Below the pieces are notes generated by a model. The model worked only from the letters and a program-made list of their open reading frames with translations. It did not search any database and was not told the DNA's origin. This document shows positions 28,253 to 38,327 of a DNA stretch of 64,000 bases, in pieces. The stretch comes from Bacteroidales bacterium (GTDB lineage: Bacteria > Bacteroidota > Bacteroidia > Bacteroidales > UBA932). The stretch's first letter is position 1, and each line of letters opens with the position of its first letter. The stretch is taken from the NCBI GenBank assembly GCA_017469845.1, contig JAFUFP010000036.1, forward strand, positions 1 to 64,000, read 5' to 3'. The position numbers and the translations under genes were made by a program.

Positions 28253-29488
28253 CTACAGTTCGTTTTTGAGATGCGACTCGGCATACTCCTTCGTCACATG
28301 GAAGACCTTCTTCCTCGAAGAGGGTGCTTCGAACATCGCATCGTCGAATATCTTCTCACATATGGACCTCAGTCCCCTGGCGCCCAACTTGTTCTTTATC
28401 GAAGTGTCGACTATGAGGTCCAGGACGTCATCATCATACGTAAGACGGATGCCGTCCAGTTCGAAAAGTTTCTCGTACTGGCGCATGATGGCGTTCTTGG
28501 GCTCGGTGAGGATCCTTCTCAGGGCAGCCCTGTCCAGATGGTCAAGATACGTCACTACCGGAAGCCTTCCGATGATTTCGGGAATGAGGCCGTAGGCCCT
28601 CAGGTCCTGTGCGGAGACATACTGGAGAAGATTCTCCTTGTCGACCTTCTGGGTTTTCGAGCTTCCGTAGCCGATGACCTGGGTATTGAGCCTCTGGGCG
28701 ATCCTCCTTTCGATTCCCTCGAACGCTCCGCCGCAGATGAAGAGGATGTTCTCGGTATTCACGTGGATGAACTCCTGTTCGGGATGCTTGCGGCCTCCTT
28801 TCGGGGGTACGTTCACGACATTTCCTTCAAGGAGCTTGAGGAGAGCCTGCTGCACGCCTTCTCCGGAAACGTCCCTCGTGATGGAAGGGTTGTCGCTCTT
28901 ACGGGCTATCTTGTCGATTTCGTCGATGAAGACGATTCCCCTCTCTGCTTTCGCCAAGTCGAAGTCGGCCTCCTGGAGAAGACGGGTAAGTATGCTTTCA
29001 ACATCCTCTCCGACGTATCCGGCTTCCGTCAGAACGGTAGCGTCGACGATCGTGAAGGGGACATTCAGCATCTTGGCTATCGTCCTGGCGATGAGAGTCT
29101 TTCCCGTTCCGGTGGGACCCACCATCAGGATATTGGACTTCTCGAGTTCGACACCGTCCTTGGAGTCTCCGCCGAGATTATGGTTTATCCTCTTGTAATG
29201 GTTGTATACGGCCACGCTGAGAAGTTTCTTGGCCCTGTCCTGTCCGATGACATAGTCATCCAGGAAAGCCTTCATCTCGCGGGGCTTCATAAGGGCTTCG
29301 ACCTTCTGGGGGGCGGACTTCCTCGACTTGGAAGTCCCCTCCATTTCGGCGACGTAGTCGTAAGCCAGTTTCACGCAGTCGCTGCATATGCAGCCGGAAA
29401 TGCCCTGCAGCAGGAAGGGGGCCTCATTTTCGGACCTCCCGCACAGCATGCAGTGCCTTCCGCTTCCTTTCCTACCGGATGATGCCAT
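28253..29488 (-). CDS. clpX: ATP-dependent protease unfoldase ClpX
   Basis: AAA+ unfoldase that feeds substrates to ClpP. 411 residues: N-terminal zinc domain with C13, C16, C35 and C38; Walker [17 protein letters not shown] pore loop; Walker [12 protein letters not shown]; sensor regions and IGRLPV. An IGF-type ClpP-docking loop is expected between the Walker B and sensor; I see IGYGSS at the equivalent place rather than an obvious IGF. Starts 2 nt after the clpP stop, so they are co-transcribed. Confidence 0.97.
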   Translation of the reverse strand: MASSGRKGSGRHCMLCGRSENEAPFLLQGISGCICSDCVKLAYDYVAEMEGTSKSRKSAPQKVEALMKPREMKAFLDDYVIGQDRAKKLLSVAVYNHYKRINHNLGGDSKDGVELEKSNILMVGPTGTGKTLIARTIAKMLNVPFTIVDATVLTEAGYVGEDVESILTRLLQEADFDLAKAERGIVFIDEIDKIARKSDNPSITRDVSGEGVQQALLKLLEGNVVNVPPKGGRKHPEQEFIHVNTENILFICGGAFEGIERRIAQRLNTQVIGYGSSKTQKVDKENLLQYVSAQDLRAYGLIPEIIGRLPVVTYLDHLDRAALRRILTEPKNAIMRQYEKLFELDGIRLTYDDDVLDLIVDTSIKNKLGARGLRSICEKIFDDAMFEAPSSRKKVFHVTKEYAESHLKNEL

Positions 29489-29490
29489 GA

Positions 29491-30177
29491 TTATTTGACG
29501 GATTTCTTTCCGGTGAGGATTTCGTCGACCATTCCGTAGTCGAGGGCCTCCTTGGCGGTCATCCAGTAGTCACGGTCACCGTCCGCGAAAACCTTCTCGA
29601 AAGGCTGACCGGTATGCTCGGAAATTATGTTGAACAGTTCGGTACGGATCTTCTCGATTTCCTGGGCCGCGATGAGGATATCGGAAGCCTGACCCTGGGC
29701 TCCACCGAGGGGTTGATGGATGAGGACCCTTGAGTGAGGGAGAGCCGAACGCTTGCCTTTGGTTCCTGCGCACAGGAGGACGGAACCCATAGAAGCGGCC
29801 ATGCCGGTACAGATGGTCGCGACGTCGGGCTCGATGATCTGCATGGTGTCGTAGATGCCGAGTCCGGAAGAGACCTGTCCGCCGGGAGTGTTGAGATACA
29901 TCGAGATGTCGGCTGAAGAATCAGTCGAGGCGAGGAAAAGGAGCTGAGCCTGTATGATGTTCGCGACATCATCGTCGATGGGAACGCCGAGGAAGATGAT
30001 CCTGTCCATCAGAAGGCGGCTGAAAACGTCCATGCTTGCGACATTGAGTTTTCTTTCCTCGATGATGGAGGGATTGATGTAGGAGTTCTCTACGGCTGTA
30101 GCGTAGCGGTGCATTGTCATGGAGCTGATGCCCATGCCGCGGGTCGCGAATTTGAGGAATTCTGAGTTATTGTTCAT
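29491..30177 (-). CDS. clpP: ATP-dependent protease proteolytic subunit ClpP
   Basis: Tetradecameric serine protease. 228 residues with the triad S129 (GMAASM), H154 (LIHQP) and D203 (DRDYWM); spacings of 25 and 49 equal those of E. coli ClpP. The first about 30 residues before [13 protein letters not shown] are longer than in E. coli and may be a propeptide; this is normal for Bacteroidetes. Lies downstream of tig with a terminator hairpin between them, and is followed directly by clpX. Confidence 0.97.
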   Translation of the reverse strand: MNNNSEFLKFATRGMGISSMTMHRYATAVENSYINPSIIEERKLNVASMDVFSRLLMDRIIFLGVPIDDDVANIIQAQLLFLASTDSSADISMYLNTPGGQVSSGLGIYDTMQIIEPDVATICTGMAASMGSVLLCAGTKGKRSALPHSRVLIHQPLGGAQGQASDILIAAQEIEKIRTELFNIISEHTGQPFEKVFADGDRDYWMTAKEALDYGMVDEILTGKKSVK

Positions 30178-30283
30178 TTTTCTTATGTTTTACGTGTCAT
30201 TTCGCCCAAGTGAAGGCACTTACTTCATTGCAACAATTATGCAAGAAAGGACTTCTGCCAAACCGTCACGAAATGACAATCGG

Positions 30284-30322
30284 GAAAAAGGCAAGGGTGT
30301 GACCGTCATTGGGCACACCCTT
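30284..30322 (-). terminator. Terminator/attenuator between tig and clpP
   Basis: AAGGGTGTG (30293-30301) pairs with CACACCCTT (30314-30322); on the minus strand the stem is followed by GCCTTTTTC. It separates tig from clpP, so clpPX probably has another promoter in the 107 nt after it, although no TAnnTTTG was found there. Confidence 0.8.
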
Positions 30323-30351
30323 TACAATATACCCGGAAAGTCCGGTTTTTT

Positions 30352-31680
30352 TTACTGAAGATTGCGGAAATCTTCAACAGTGATGGCAACGGGATCAAGG
30401 GTGATGTTCTCCTTGAGGACGTCGGTGCACTTCTTGTCCTCCACCATGGAGAGGATAACGTCGGACTGGCTCTCGTCAGCAAGCATCCTCTTGGCGGCGT
30501 CACGGATGAAGTCCTCGGGAACATTCGAAAGACCGTACATCGCATACTGGTAGGATACCCTGGCGATAGCTGCGCTCTCGAGATCTTTCTGCTCGATCTT
30601 CACATCATACTTGTCGAGGACATAACCACGGACACGCCTCCATGCGAAGTCGGTAAGGAACTGGGGAAGTTCAGCATCGATCTGCTCGGGAGTGAACTTG
30701 CCTTCGTTGTTCTTGATGAGGAACTTGCGGATGAAGTCCTTGGGGAGCTTGACACCTGCCTTGGCGGTGAAATAGTCCCTCAGGTCATTGGAGAGACGGT
30801 AGTCGGCCTCCTGACGGTAGTTCTCGGCGAGCCTTTCGCGGACTGCGGCGTCGAACTCCTCGGAGTTGTGGACCTTGTCCTCACCGAAGAGATTGTCGTA
30901 AACTTCCTGGCTTTCCTCAGCGGGAACGAAAGTCTTGACGTTGACGACCTTCACCTTGAAGACAGGATCGATACCCTCGAGTTCTTCCTTCTTCACCTTG
31001 AGCATAGCGGCACGGTCAGTGTCGTTCGTGAAAGCCTCGTTGACGTTGACGGTGAACTCGTCACCGGCCTTGGCACCGAGGAAATTCTTCTTGGCGTCAC
31101 CTTCAACGCTGCGGACAGCGATGTATGCGCCCTCGACATTCTTGGCGTTCTCGCCTTCCTCCTGGGTGAGGTCAGCGATGATGAAATCCTCCTCACCGGC
31201 GGCTTCACCTTCCTGCTGGGAACCCATCTGGCTGAGCATGTTGGCCTTCATCTCGGCGACTGCCTCGTCGGAGATACCGATCTCGTAAACGGGGAGTTTG
31301 TCATCCTTGGAGATCTCGAAATCTATCGGAGTGGAATAACCGAGGTCGAACTTGAAGGTGAAATCCTTTCCGCTCTCCCATACATTGTCATCCTGCTCGT
31401 CGCTGGCCATAGGCTCACCGAAGTAAGGCTTGGGATTGTTCTTGAGGTAATCGTTTATCGCATCGCTGATGACCTTGTTCACGGCCTCGACGAGTGCCCT
31501 TTCGCCATAGACCCTCTTCACGAGTGACATGGGGACCATTCCTTTGCGGAAGCCCTTGAAATCGGCTGTCTTTTTGGCGCTCTTGAGGTACTTCTCCTCC
31601 TCTGCAGCGTAGTCAGCTGCCTCAACGTTGATGACTATCTGCTCGCTGAGCTCATCAATCTGATTCTTTGTGATATTCAT
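30352..31680 (-). CDS. tig: Trigger factor
   Basis: Ribosome-bound peptidyl-prolyl isomerase and chaperone. 442 residues: N-terminal ribosome-binding domain with FKGFRKGMVPMSLVKRVYG (the GFRxGxxP signature near 39-46), FKBP-like middle domain about 155-240, C-terminal helical chaperone arms about 260-430. Sequence similarity of the middle domain is low, as is usual in Bacteroidetes. It has its own promoter at 31733-31763 and precedes clpPX, a common order. Confidence 0.95.
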   Translation of the reverse strand: MNITKNQIDELSEQIVINVEAADYAAEEEKYLKSAKKTADFKGFRKGMVPMSLVKRVYGERALVEAVNKVISDAINDYLKNNPKPYFGEPMASDEQDDNVWESGKDFTFKFDLGYSTPIDFEISKDDKLPVYEIGISDEAVAEMKANMLSQMGSQQEGEAAGEEDFIIADLTQEEGENAKNVEGAYIAVRSVEGDAKKNFLGAKAGDEFTVNVNEAFTNDTDRAAMLKVKKEELEGIDPVFKVKVVNVKTFVPAEESQEVYDNLFGEDKVHNSEEFDAAVRERLAENYRQEADYRLSNDLRDYFTAKAGVKLPKDFIRKFLIKNNEGKFTPEQIDAELPQFLTDFAWRRVRGYVLDKYDVKIEQKDLESAAIARVSYQYAMYGLSNVPEDFIRDAAKRMLADESQSDVILSMVEDKKCTDVLKENITLDPVAITVEDFRNLQ

Positions 31681-31732
31681 ATTTGTAAATGTATTGTTTC
31701 TGTTCTAAACCCCGCAGGGTGTGAAAAGTCCG

Positions 31733-31763
31733 CAAAGATAAGGAGAAATGCGGAAAAAGTCAA
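31733..31763 (-). promoter_or_regulatory. Promoter of tig
   Basis: Minus-strand TTG (31761-31763), 20-nt spacer, perfect -7 TATCTTTG (31733-31740). Leader of about 46 nt to the ATG at 31680. The -33 box abuts the pgpH-like gene's stop codon. Confidence 0.8.
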
Positions 31764-33797
31764 TTACTGCTGACGCTTGGGATACTCAATACGCTCATGA
31801 TATATCTGTTTGAGATACTCTTTGAGCACTTTTTTGATGATTTCGAGTTCACGGAGCGTAAGATCGGAGTCATCCAGCTGTCCCTGACGGGATTTGGAAG
31901 AGACCATCCCTTCGACGAACTTGTCGAAAGATTCGGCAGAGGTGTCCTTGAGAGAACGGGACGCCGCCTCAAGGGAATCGCACAGCATGACGATGGACTG
32001 CTCCTTGGTCGTAGGCTTGTGGCCGCTGTACTGGAAAGGAGCCACATTGTCCGGATCTCCCCCTTCGTTGACGTACTTGTTGTAGAAGTAAGTCGTCACG
32101 GAAGTGCCGTGATGTGAAAGGATGAACTCCTGGACGATTTCGGGAAGACCGTGCTTTTTCGCCAGATCCAGTCCGTCGGAGACATGGCGGATGATGTCAT
32201 GCGCGCTCTGCTCGTATGAAAGGTGATCGTGATAGTCCTTTCCGAGGGAAGGATTCTGGTTCTCGATGAAACAAAGAGGATTGAGGGTCTTTCCGATGTC
32301 GTGGTACAGGGCCCCGGCTCTGGCGAGGGTGACGTCGGCTCCGATGCTTCTTGCGGCCGCCTCGGACATGTTCATCACCTGAAGCGAATGCTGGAAAGTT
32401 CCGGGAGCCTTGTGCGAAAGGTTCACGATGAGAGGATTGTTCGTGTCGCAAAGGTCGAGGAGCCTCTGGTTCGAAACAAGACCGAAGAGTTTCTCGAAAA
32501 GGAACACGAACTGGTACCCCGCCACTGAAATGAGCGCTCCGAGGAAGAGGTAAACCATCTTCGACATTCCGGCTACTCCTCTGACGTCATTGACGAAACG
32601 GAACCCTATGAAAGTGACGGCCGCCGCGAAGAACACGATGAAGGCCGTTATGAACTGGCTCCAACCCTTGTTGAAGTGGCCGAAGGCCAGCATCATCACG
32701 AATCCCGCCACAAGGAAGATGACGAAAAGTTCAATCCCGTTGTGAGCGAATATCAGAAGCGGGAGAAGCAGCACGATGTACACCGGCATGACGACCCTCT
32801 TGCGGAAGAACGCCAGAAGGTACATCGCGAAAAGCTGGAAAGGCACCAGATACAGAAGGTTGGTCCCGGCCTTCTCGAAGATGAACGTAACCGTAGCGGA
32901 AAGGGCGACGAGGAAGATGATGTACAGGAAACGGTTCCAGTTGCCGAATATGTCCGGAGAAGTGAAAAGAAGGCTGAGGAACAGAAGTACCACTATCGCA
33001 AGCGCGACTATCCCGTTACCGGCCCAAAGGAAGAACTTCGGTCCGGAGTAGCTCATCGAGGTCTCGAACTCCCTCTTGTAGGAATCGAGCATCTGCTCCA
33101 CTTCCGCGGTTATTATCTCCCCGCTCGAAACGATTGTCTGTCCGGCGCTTACGAACCCCTGGGTCGTGGAAATGTAATCCACGCTCTGGGCGTGCACCAG
33201 ATCGGTGCTCTCCTTGTCGTAGAAAAGGTTCGGGGTGATGAGGTCCAGCACTCCGCATGAAGTTATCAGCGAGTCGGCGTCATCCCTGGGATAAACCCTC
33301 TTTATGTCGGATATGACCTTCGATGTCGCCGTAGAAACCGTATACACGTCCTCCGCCGGCATTCTGGTCGCCCTCTTGTCCCTCTGGACGAGGATGACTC
33401 CGGAAGTGGCGGAGTTCTTGTCCGAGGACATGTCCGCCATCACTCCCCTGGAGTAGACGAAGCTGAGCGAACGGGTGACGGTGGGACGGAGATTCTCATG
33501 CGAGCCGAGGTCCAGTTCCTCGGCGCTTTTCAGCGCCTTGGACGAAACCTGCTCGTTGAACCTGTAATAAGGGACGACACTCGACCCGGCGGCATCCATC
33601 TCGCTCTGGATCTGCTCCTCGGTCTTCAGGATCGGGAAATCGAACTGGGACACAAGAGTCTCATAGGCCCACGGGGAACCCTTCTTGTAATCATAGTTGA
33701 ACTTCCCTCCCCTCGGCATTATCGCCAGGAGGAAAATAAGGAGAGCGGCGAGAGCGATGTAGATCCTGCTCCCGGTGGGAAATGTCATCTTCTGCAT
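31764..33797 (-). CDS. 7TM-HD family phosphodiesterase (PgpH-like)
   Basis: A 677-residue inner-membrane protein: N-terminal membrane helix (about 10-30), periplasmic 7TMR-HDED domain (50-265), seven-helix membrane bundle (about 270-465), and a cytoplasmic HD domain (about 475-660) with LYHDIGKT, HDHLSYEQSAHDIIRH and ILSHHGTS. PgpH of Listeria with this layout degrades cyclic di-AMP, so the same reaction is likely. Starts 20 nt after the short-chain reductase gene, within a leftward run. c-di-AMP control fits with the K+ transporter TrkH encoded elsewhere in the window, but the link is only general knowledge. Confidence 0.92.
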   Translation of the reverse strand: MQKMTFPTGSRIYIALAALLIFLLAIMPRGGKFNYDYKKGSPWAYETLVSQFDFPILKTEEQIQSEMDAAGSSVVPYYRFNEQVSSKALKSAEELDLGSHENLRPTVTRSLSFVYSRGVMADMSSDKNSATSGVILVQRDKRATRMPAEDVYTVSTATSKVISDIKRVYPRDDADSLITSCGVLDLITPNLFYDKESTDLVHAQSVDYISTTQGFVSAGQTIVSSGEIITAEVEQMLDSYKREFETSMSYSGPKFFLWAGNGIVALAIVVLLFLSLLFTSPDIFGNWNRFLYIIFLVALSATVTFIFEKAGTNLLYLVPFQLFAMYLLAFFRKRVVMPVYIVLLLPLLIFAHNGIELFVIFLVAGFVMMLAFGHFNKGWSQFITAFIVFFAAAVTFIGFRFVNDVRGVAGMSKMVYLFLGALISVAGYQFVFLFEKLFGLVSNQRLLDLCDTNNPLIVNLSHKAPGTFQHSLQVMNMSEAAARSIGADVTLARAGALYHDIGKTLNPLCFIENQNPSLGKDYHDHLSYEQSAHDIIRHVSDGLDLAKKHGLPEIVQEFILSHHGTSVTTYFYNKYVNEGGDPDNVAPFQYSGHKPTTKEQSIVMLCDSLEAASRSLKDTSAESFDKFVEGMVSSKSRQGQLDDSDLTLRELEIIKKVLKEYLKQIYHERIEYPKRQQ

Positions 33798-33817
33798 TCA
33801 ATGAAAGAATTTTTGTC

Positions 33818-34639
33818 CTATTTGAAAGGACTTCCCGCTTCCCTGGAAATGTACCAGTAAGTGAGACGGTCGGTAAGGTTGGGGAAAAGGTTGTGCGCAA
33901 GAACCGTAGCTTTCCCCAGAGTGGTGAGAGTCATCTTGTTCTTCCTGCGGTACAGGCCCTTGGCAAGATACTCCGCACATTTTTCGGCGCTCATCAGTTT
34001 CCCTTCGTCAAGAGGGGTCTCCCCCTGGGCGGAACCGTCGGCTACGAGGGCGGCGTTCCTGACGTTGGAGGAAGTGTATCCGGGAGCGAAAACCATCACG
34101 TGGAGCCCGTCCTTGAGATGCTCGATCCTCACCGTGTCCAGGAATCCCCTTATCGCATACTTCGAAGAGGAGTATCCTGTTCTGGCCGGAAGGGCCGAAT
34201 ATCCGGCGATGGAAATCACGCCCACGACGGAGCCCTTCGTCTGGAGAAGGTACGGAAGGGCGAACTTGGTGCAGTAAACAGTGCCCCAGAAATTGACGTC
34301 CATAAGGGATTTGATGACCGAGAGGTCCAGATCCTTGAACATCGCCCTCATGGAAAGGCCCGCGTTGTTGACGAGGATGTCGATGCGACCGAATTTGCGG
34401 ACAGTCTCATCGATAAGATTGCGGCAATCCTCCTCCTTCGAAACGTCCGTCTTGACGCAGAGGACCTTTTCGGGGTCGGAGCTGACCGAAGGAGCAAGTT
34501 CCTGGAGTTTGCCGTAACTTCTTGCCGCCATCACCACACGGCTTCCGTAGGAGCCGAACAAGCGTGCTGAAGCCAACCCGATTCCCGAGCTGGCTCCTGT
34601 AATGATGACCACTTTGTCCTTGAAATATGTAGTGTCCAT
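33818..34639 (-). CDS. Short-chain dehydrogenase/reductase
   Basis: NAD(P)H-dependent oxidoreductase of 273 residues: nucleotide loop TGASSGIG (14-21), NNAG (91-94), catalytic S143, Y156 and K160 (TGYSSSK). The extended C-terminus (FPNLTDRLTYWYISREAG) is like reductases acting on lipids. The ATG at 34639 is chosen because the open frame upstream (to 34669) adds residues unlike the fold. It lies 62 nt downstream of an alpha-oxoamine synthase-like gene on the same strand; reduction of that enzyme's 3-keto product, as in 3-ketosphinganine reductase, is a reasonable inference. Confidence 0.88.
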   Translation of the reverse strand: MDTTYFKDKVVIITGASSGIGLASARLFGSYGSRVVMAARSYGKLQELAPSVSSDPEKVLCVKTDVSKEEDCRNLIDETVRKFGRIDILVNNAGLSMRAMFKDLDLSVIKSLMDVNFWGTVYCTKFALPYLLQTKGSVVGVISIAGYSALPARTGYSSSKYAIRGFLDTVRIEHLKDGLHVMVFAPGYTSSNVRNAALVADGSAQGETPLDEGKLMSAEKCAEYLAKGLYRRKNKMTLTTLGKATVLAHNLFPNLTDRLTYWYISREAGSPFK

Positions 34640-34701
34640 GACAAAAGTGAAAATTCCCCGCCCCTTCAACGGTCTGTCCGGAGGGAACGGGGAGATGAAA
34701 T

Positions 34702-35964
34702 TTATTTCACGGTCATCGCGGCGATGTCGTCACCGTCGTATGCGCCGGCATCGAGTTTCGCCTTGATTTCCTTGAACGCCTTGAGTGTGTACTCTACATC
34801 CTCCATCGTATGGGCGGCTGTACAGACGATCCTGAAGATGATCATGCCCTTCGGGATGACGGGATAGATGACCATCGAGCAGAAGATCTTGTAGTTCTCC
34901 CTGAGGTCTTTTGCCATCTTGGTAGCCTGGGCGACACCTCCCTTGATGTGGACGGGGGTAACGCAAGCCTCAGCCTCACCGATGTCGAAGCCTTCAGCCT
35001 TGAAGCCGTCCTGGATGGCGTGGGTGATCTGCCAGCACTTGCGGCGGAGTTCGTCACCCTCGGGGGAATCGATGATCTCCATACGCTTGAGGTTTCCGAT
35101 GACGAGTGCCATGGGAAGCGACTTGGCGTACATCTGTGAACGCATGTTTGCGCGCAGATAGTTGATGATCGAGTGGGGACCTGCGATGAAACCTCCGATG
35201 GAAGCCATTGACTTCGCGAACGCACCGATATAGAGGTCGATCTCGTCCATCACACCGAAGTGCTCTGAAGTTCCCCTTCCGTGCTCTCCGAGGAGTCCGA
35301 ATCCGTGTGCATCGTCGATGAGGATCCTGAACTGGTATTTCTTCTTGAGGGCTGCGATCTCGTCGAGTTTTCCGAGAGCTCCGGTCATACCGTAGACACC
35401 CTCGGTGATGAGGAGGACACCGCCGCCGTTGGCGTCAGCCTCGGCGCATGCCCTGGCGAGAACCTTCTCGCAGTCCGCCATGTTGTTGTGGCGATATTTG
35501 TATTTGCTTCCGATATGGAGACGGATTCCGTCAAGGAGGCAGGCGTGGCACTCGGCGTCGTATACGATGACGTCATGCCTTGCTGTAAGAGCGTCGATGG
35601 CGGAAACGATTCCCTGGTATCCGAAGTTGAAGAGGAAAGCGTCCTCCTTCTTCTCGAAGTCGGCGAACACCTTCTCGAGTTTCTCGTGATAACGGGTGTG
35701 GCCGGACATCATCCTGGCACCCATAGGATAAGCGAGTCCCCAATCGGCAGCGCCCTGGGCGTCAGCCTTGCGGACCTCGGGATGGTTGGCGAGTCCGAGA
35801 TAGTTGTTGAGGCTCCAGTTGAGCACCGGAATGCCGTTGAAAGTCATGTGAGGGCCGAGTTCTCCTTCGAGACGGGGATACATGTAGTATCCGAAGCCCT
35901 GCTCGAAATACTGTCCGATGGGACCGCCTGAATCGCGGGATATCCTATCAAAAATATCAAGCAT
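34702..35964 (-). CDS. Alpha-oxoamine synthase-family PLP enzyme (SPT/CFAT-like)
   Basis: PLP-dependent acyltransferase-type enzyme of 420 residues. Motifs: NWSLNNYLGLANHP near 49-62, YPMGARMMSGHT (79-90), AECHACLLDG with H140 stacking on PLP, ILIDDAHGFG with D217 and H220, and the PLP lysine K251 in GAFAKSMASIGG. The family includes serine palmitoyltransferase, 8-amino-7-oxononanoate synthase and the cysteate acyltransferase of sulfonolipid synthesis; annotation pipelines often write biotin synthesis here. No biotin gene is nearby, while a short-chain reductase follows, favouring a sphingoid or sulfonolipid base. Exact substrate unresolved. Starts 49 nt after the gyrB stop. Confidence 0.88.
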   Translation of the reverse strand: MLDIFDRISRDSGGPIGQYFEQGFGYYMYPRLEGELGPHMTFNGIPVLNWSLNNYLGLANHPEVRKADAQGAADWGLAYPMGARMMSGHTRYHEKLEKVFADFEKKEDAFLFNFGYQGIVSAIDALTARHDVIVYDAECHACLLDGIRLHIGSKYKYRHNNMADCEKVLARACAEADANGGGVLLITEGVYGMTGALGKLDEIAALKKKYQFRILIDDAHGFGLLGEHGRGTSEHFGVMDEIDLYIGAFAKSMASIGGFIAGPHSIINYLRANMRSQMYAKSLPMALVIGNLKRMEIIDSPEGDELRRKCWQITHAIQDGFKAEGFDIGEAEACVTPVHIKGGVAQATKMAKDLRENYKIFCSMVIYPVIPKGMIIFRIVCTAAHTMEDVEYTLKAFKEIKAKLDAGAYDGDDIAAMTVK

Positions 35965-36013
35965 AATATTGGATGATTAAAGATTTAAAATTCTGTACAC
36001 GTATTTTGAAGCC

Positions 36014-38020
<2,007 letters not shown>

Positions 38021-38157
38021 CTATAACTAAAAAAACTTTTTTCGTGTCAGCCATCTTCGCACCGGAGAAGCATTGTAAAGAGATATGGCTCAATACGTTC
38101 CCCAAGGTGCGGAAAGGTATCTTCACGGGCATGATGGCATGGTGCCCATAAAACATG

Positions 38158-38188
38158 CAAATGTACACAAAATAATCGGTTCTATCAA
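38158..38188 (-). promoter_or_regulatory. Promoter of gyrB
   Basis: Minus-strand TTG (38186-38188), 20-nt spacer and perfect -7 TACATTTG (38158-38165). Gives an unusually long leader of about 130 nt before the gyrB ATG, room for supercoiling-linked or translational control. Confidence 0.75.
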
Positions 38189-38274
38189 GGATGGAAGGAC
38201 TCCTTTTTCCTACGGAAAACTCCCCTCAATCCTCCCCTGCGGGCGCTCTTTCCGCTCTTCGCCCACCCGACGGC

Positions 38275-38306
38275 AAAGGGCGGCTCCCGTCAAGGAACCG
38301 CCCTTT
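38275..38306 (-). terminator. Terminator of the TPR/beta-barrel operon
   Basis: AAAGGGCGG (38275-38283) pairs with CCGCCCTTT (38298-38306), 22 nt after the beta-barrel gene stop on the minus strand. The stem is strong, the T tract only TTT. Confidence 0.65.
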
Positions 38307-38327
38307 GTAAGAAGAAAGCGCCACTCT

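Larger units (their letters stand above)
38021..38327. other. Intergenic region upstream of gyrB
   Basis: 307 bp with a gyrB promoter (38158-38188), a leader of about 130 nt, and the hairpin that ends the TPR/beta-barrel operon (38275-38306). A 65-codon minus-strand open frame across 37971-38168 overlaps the gyrB start and promoter and is not accepted as a gene. Confidence 0.6.
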
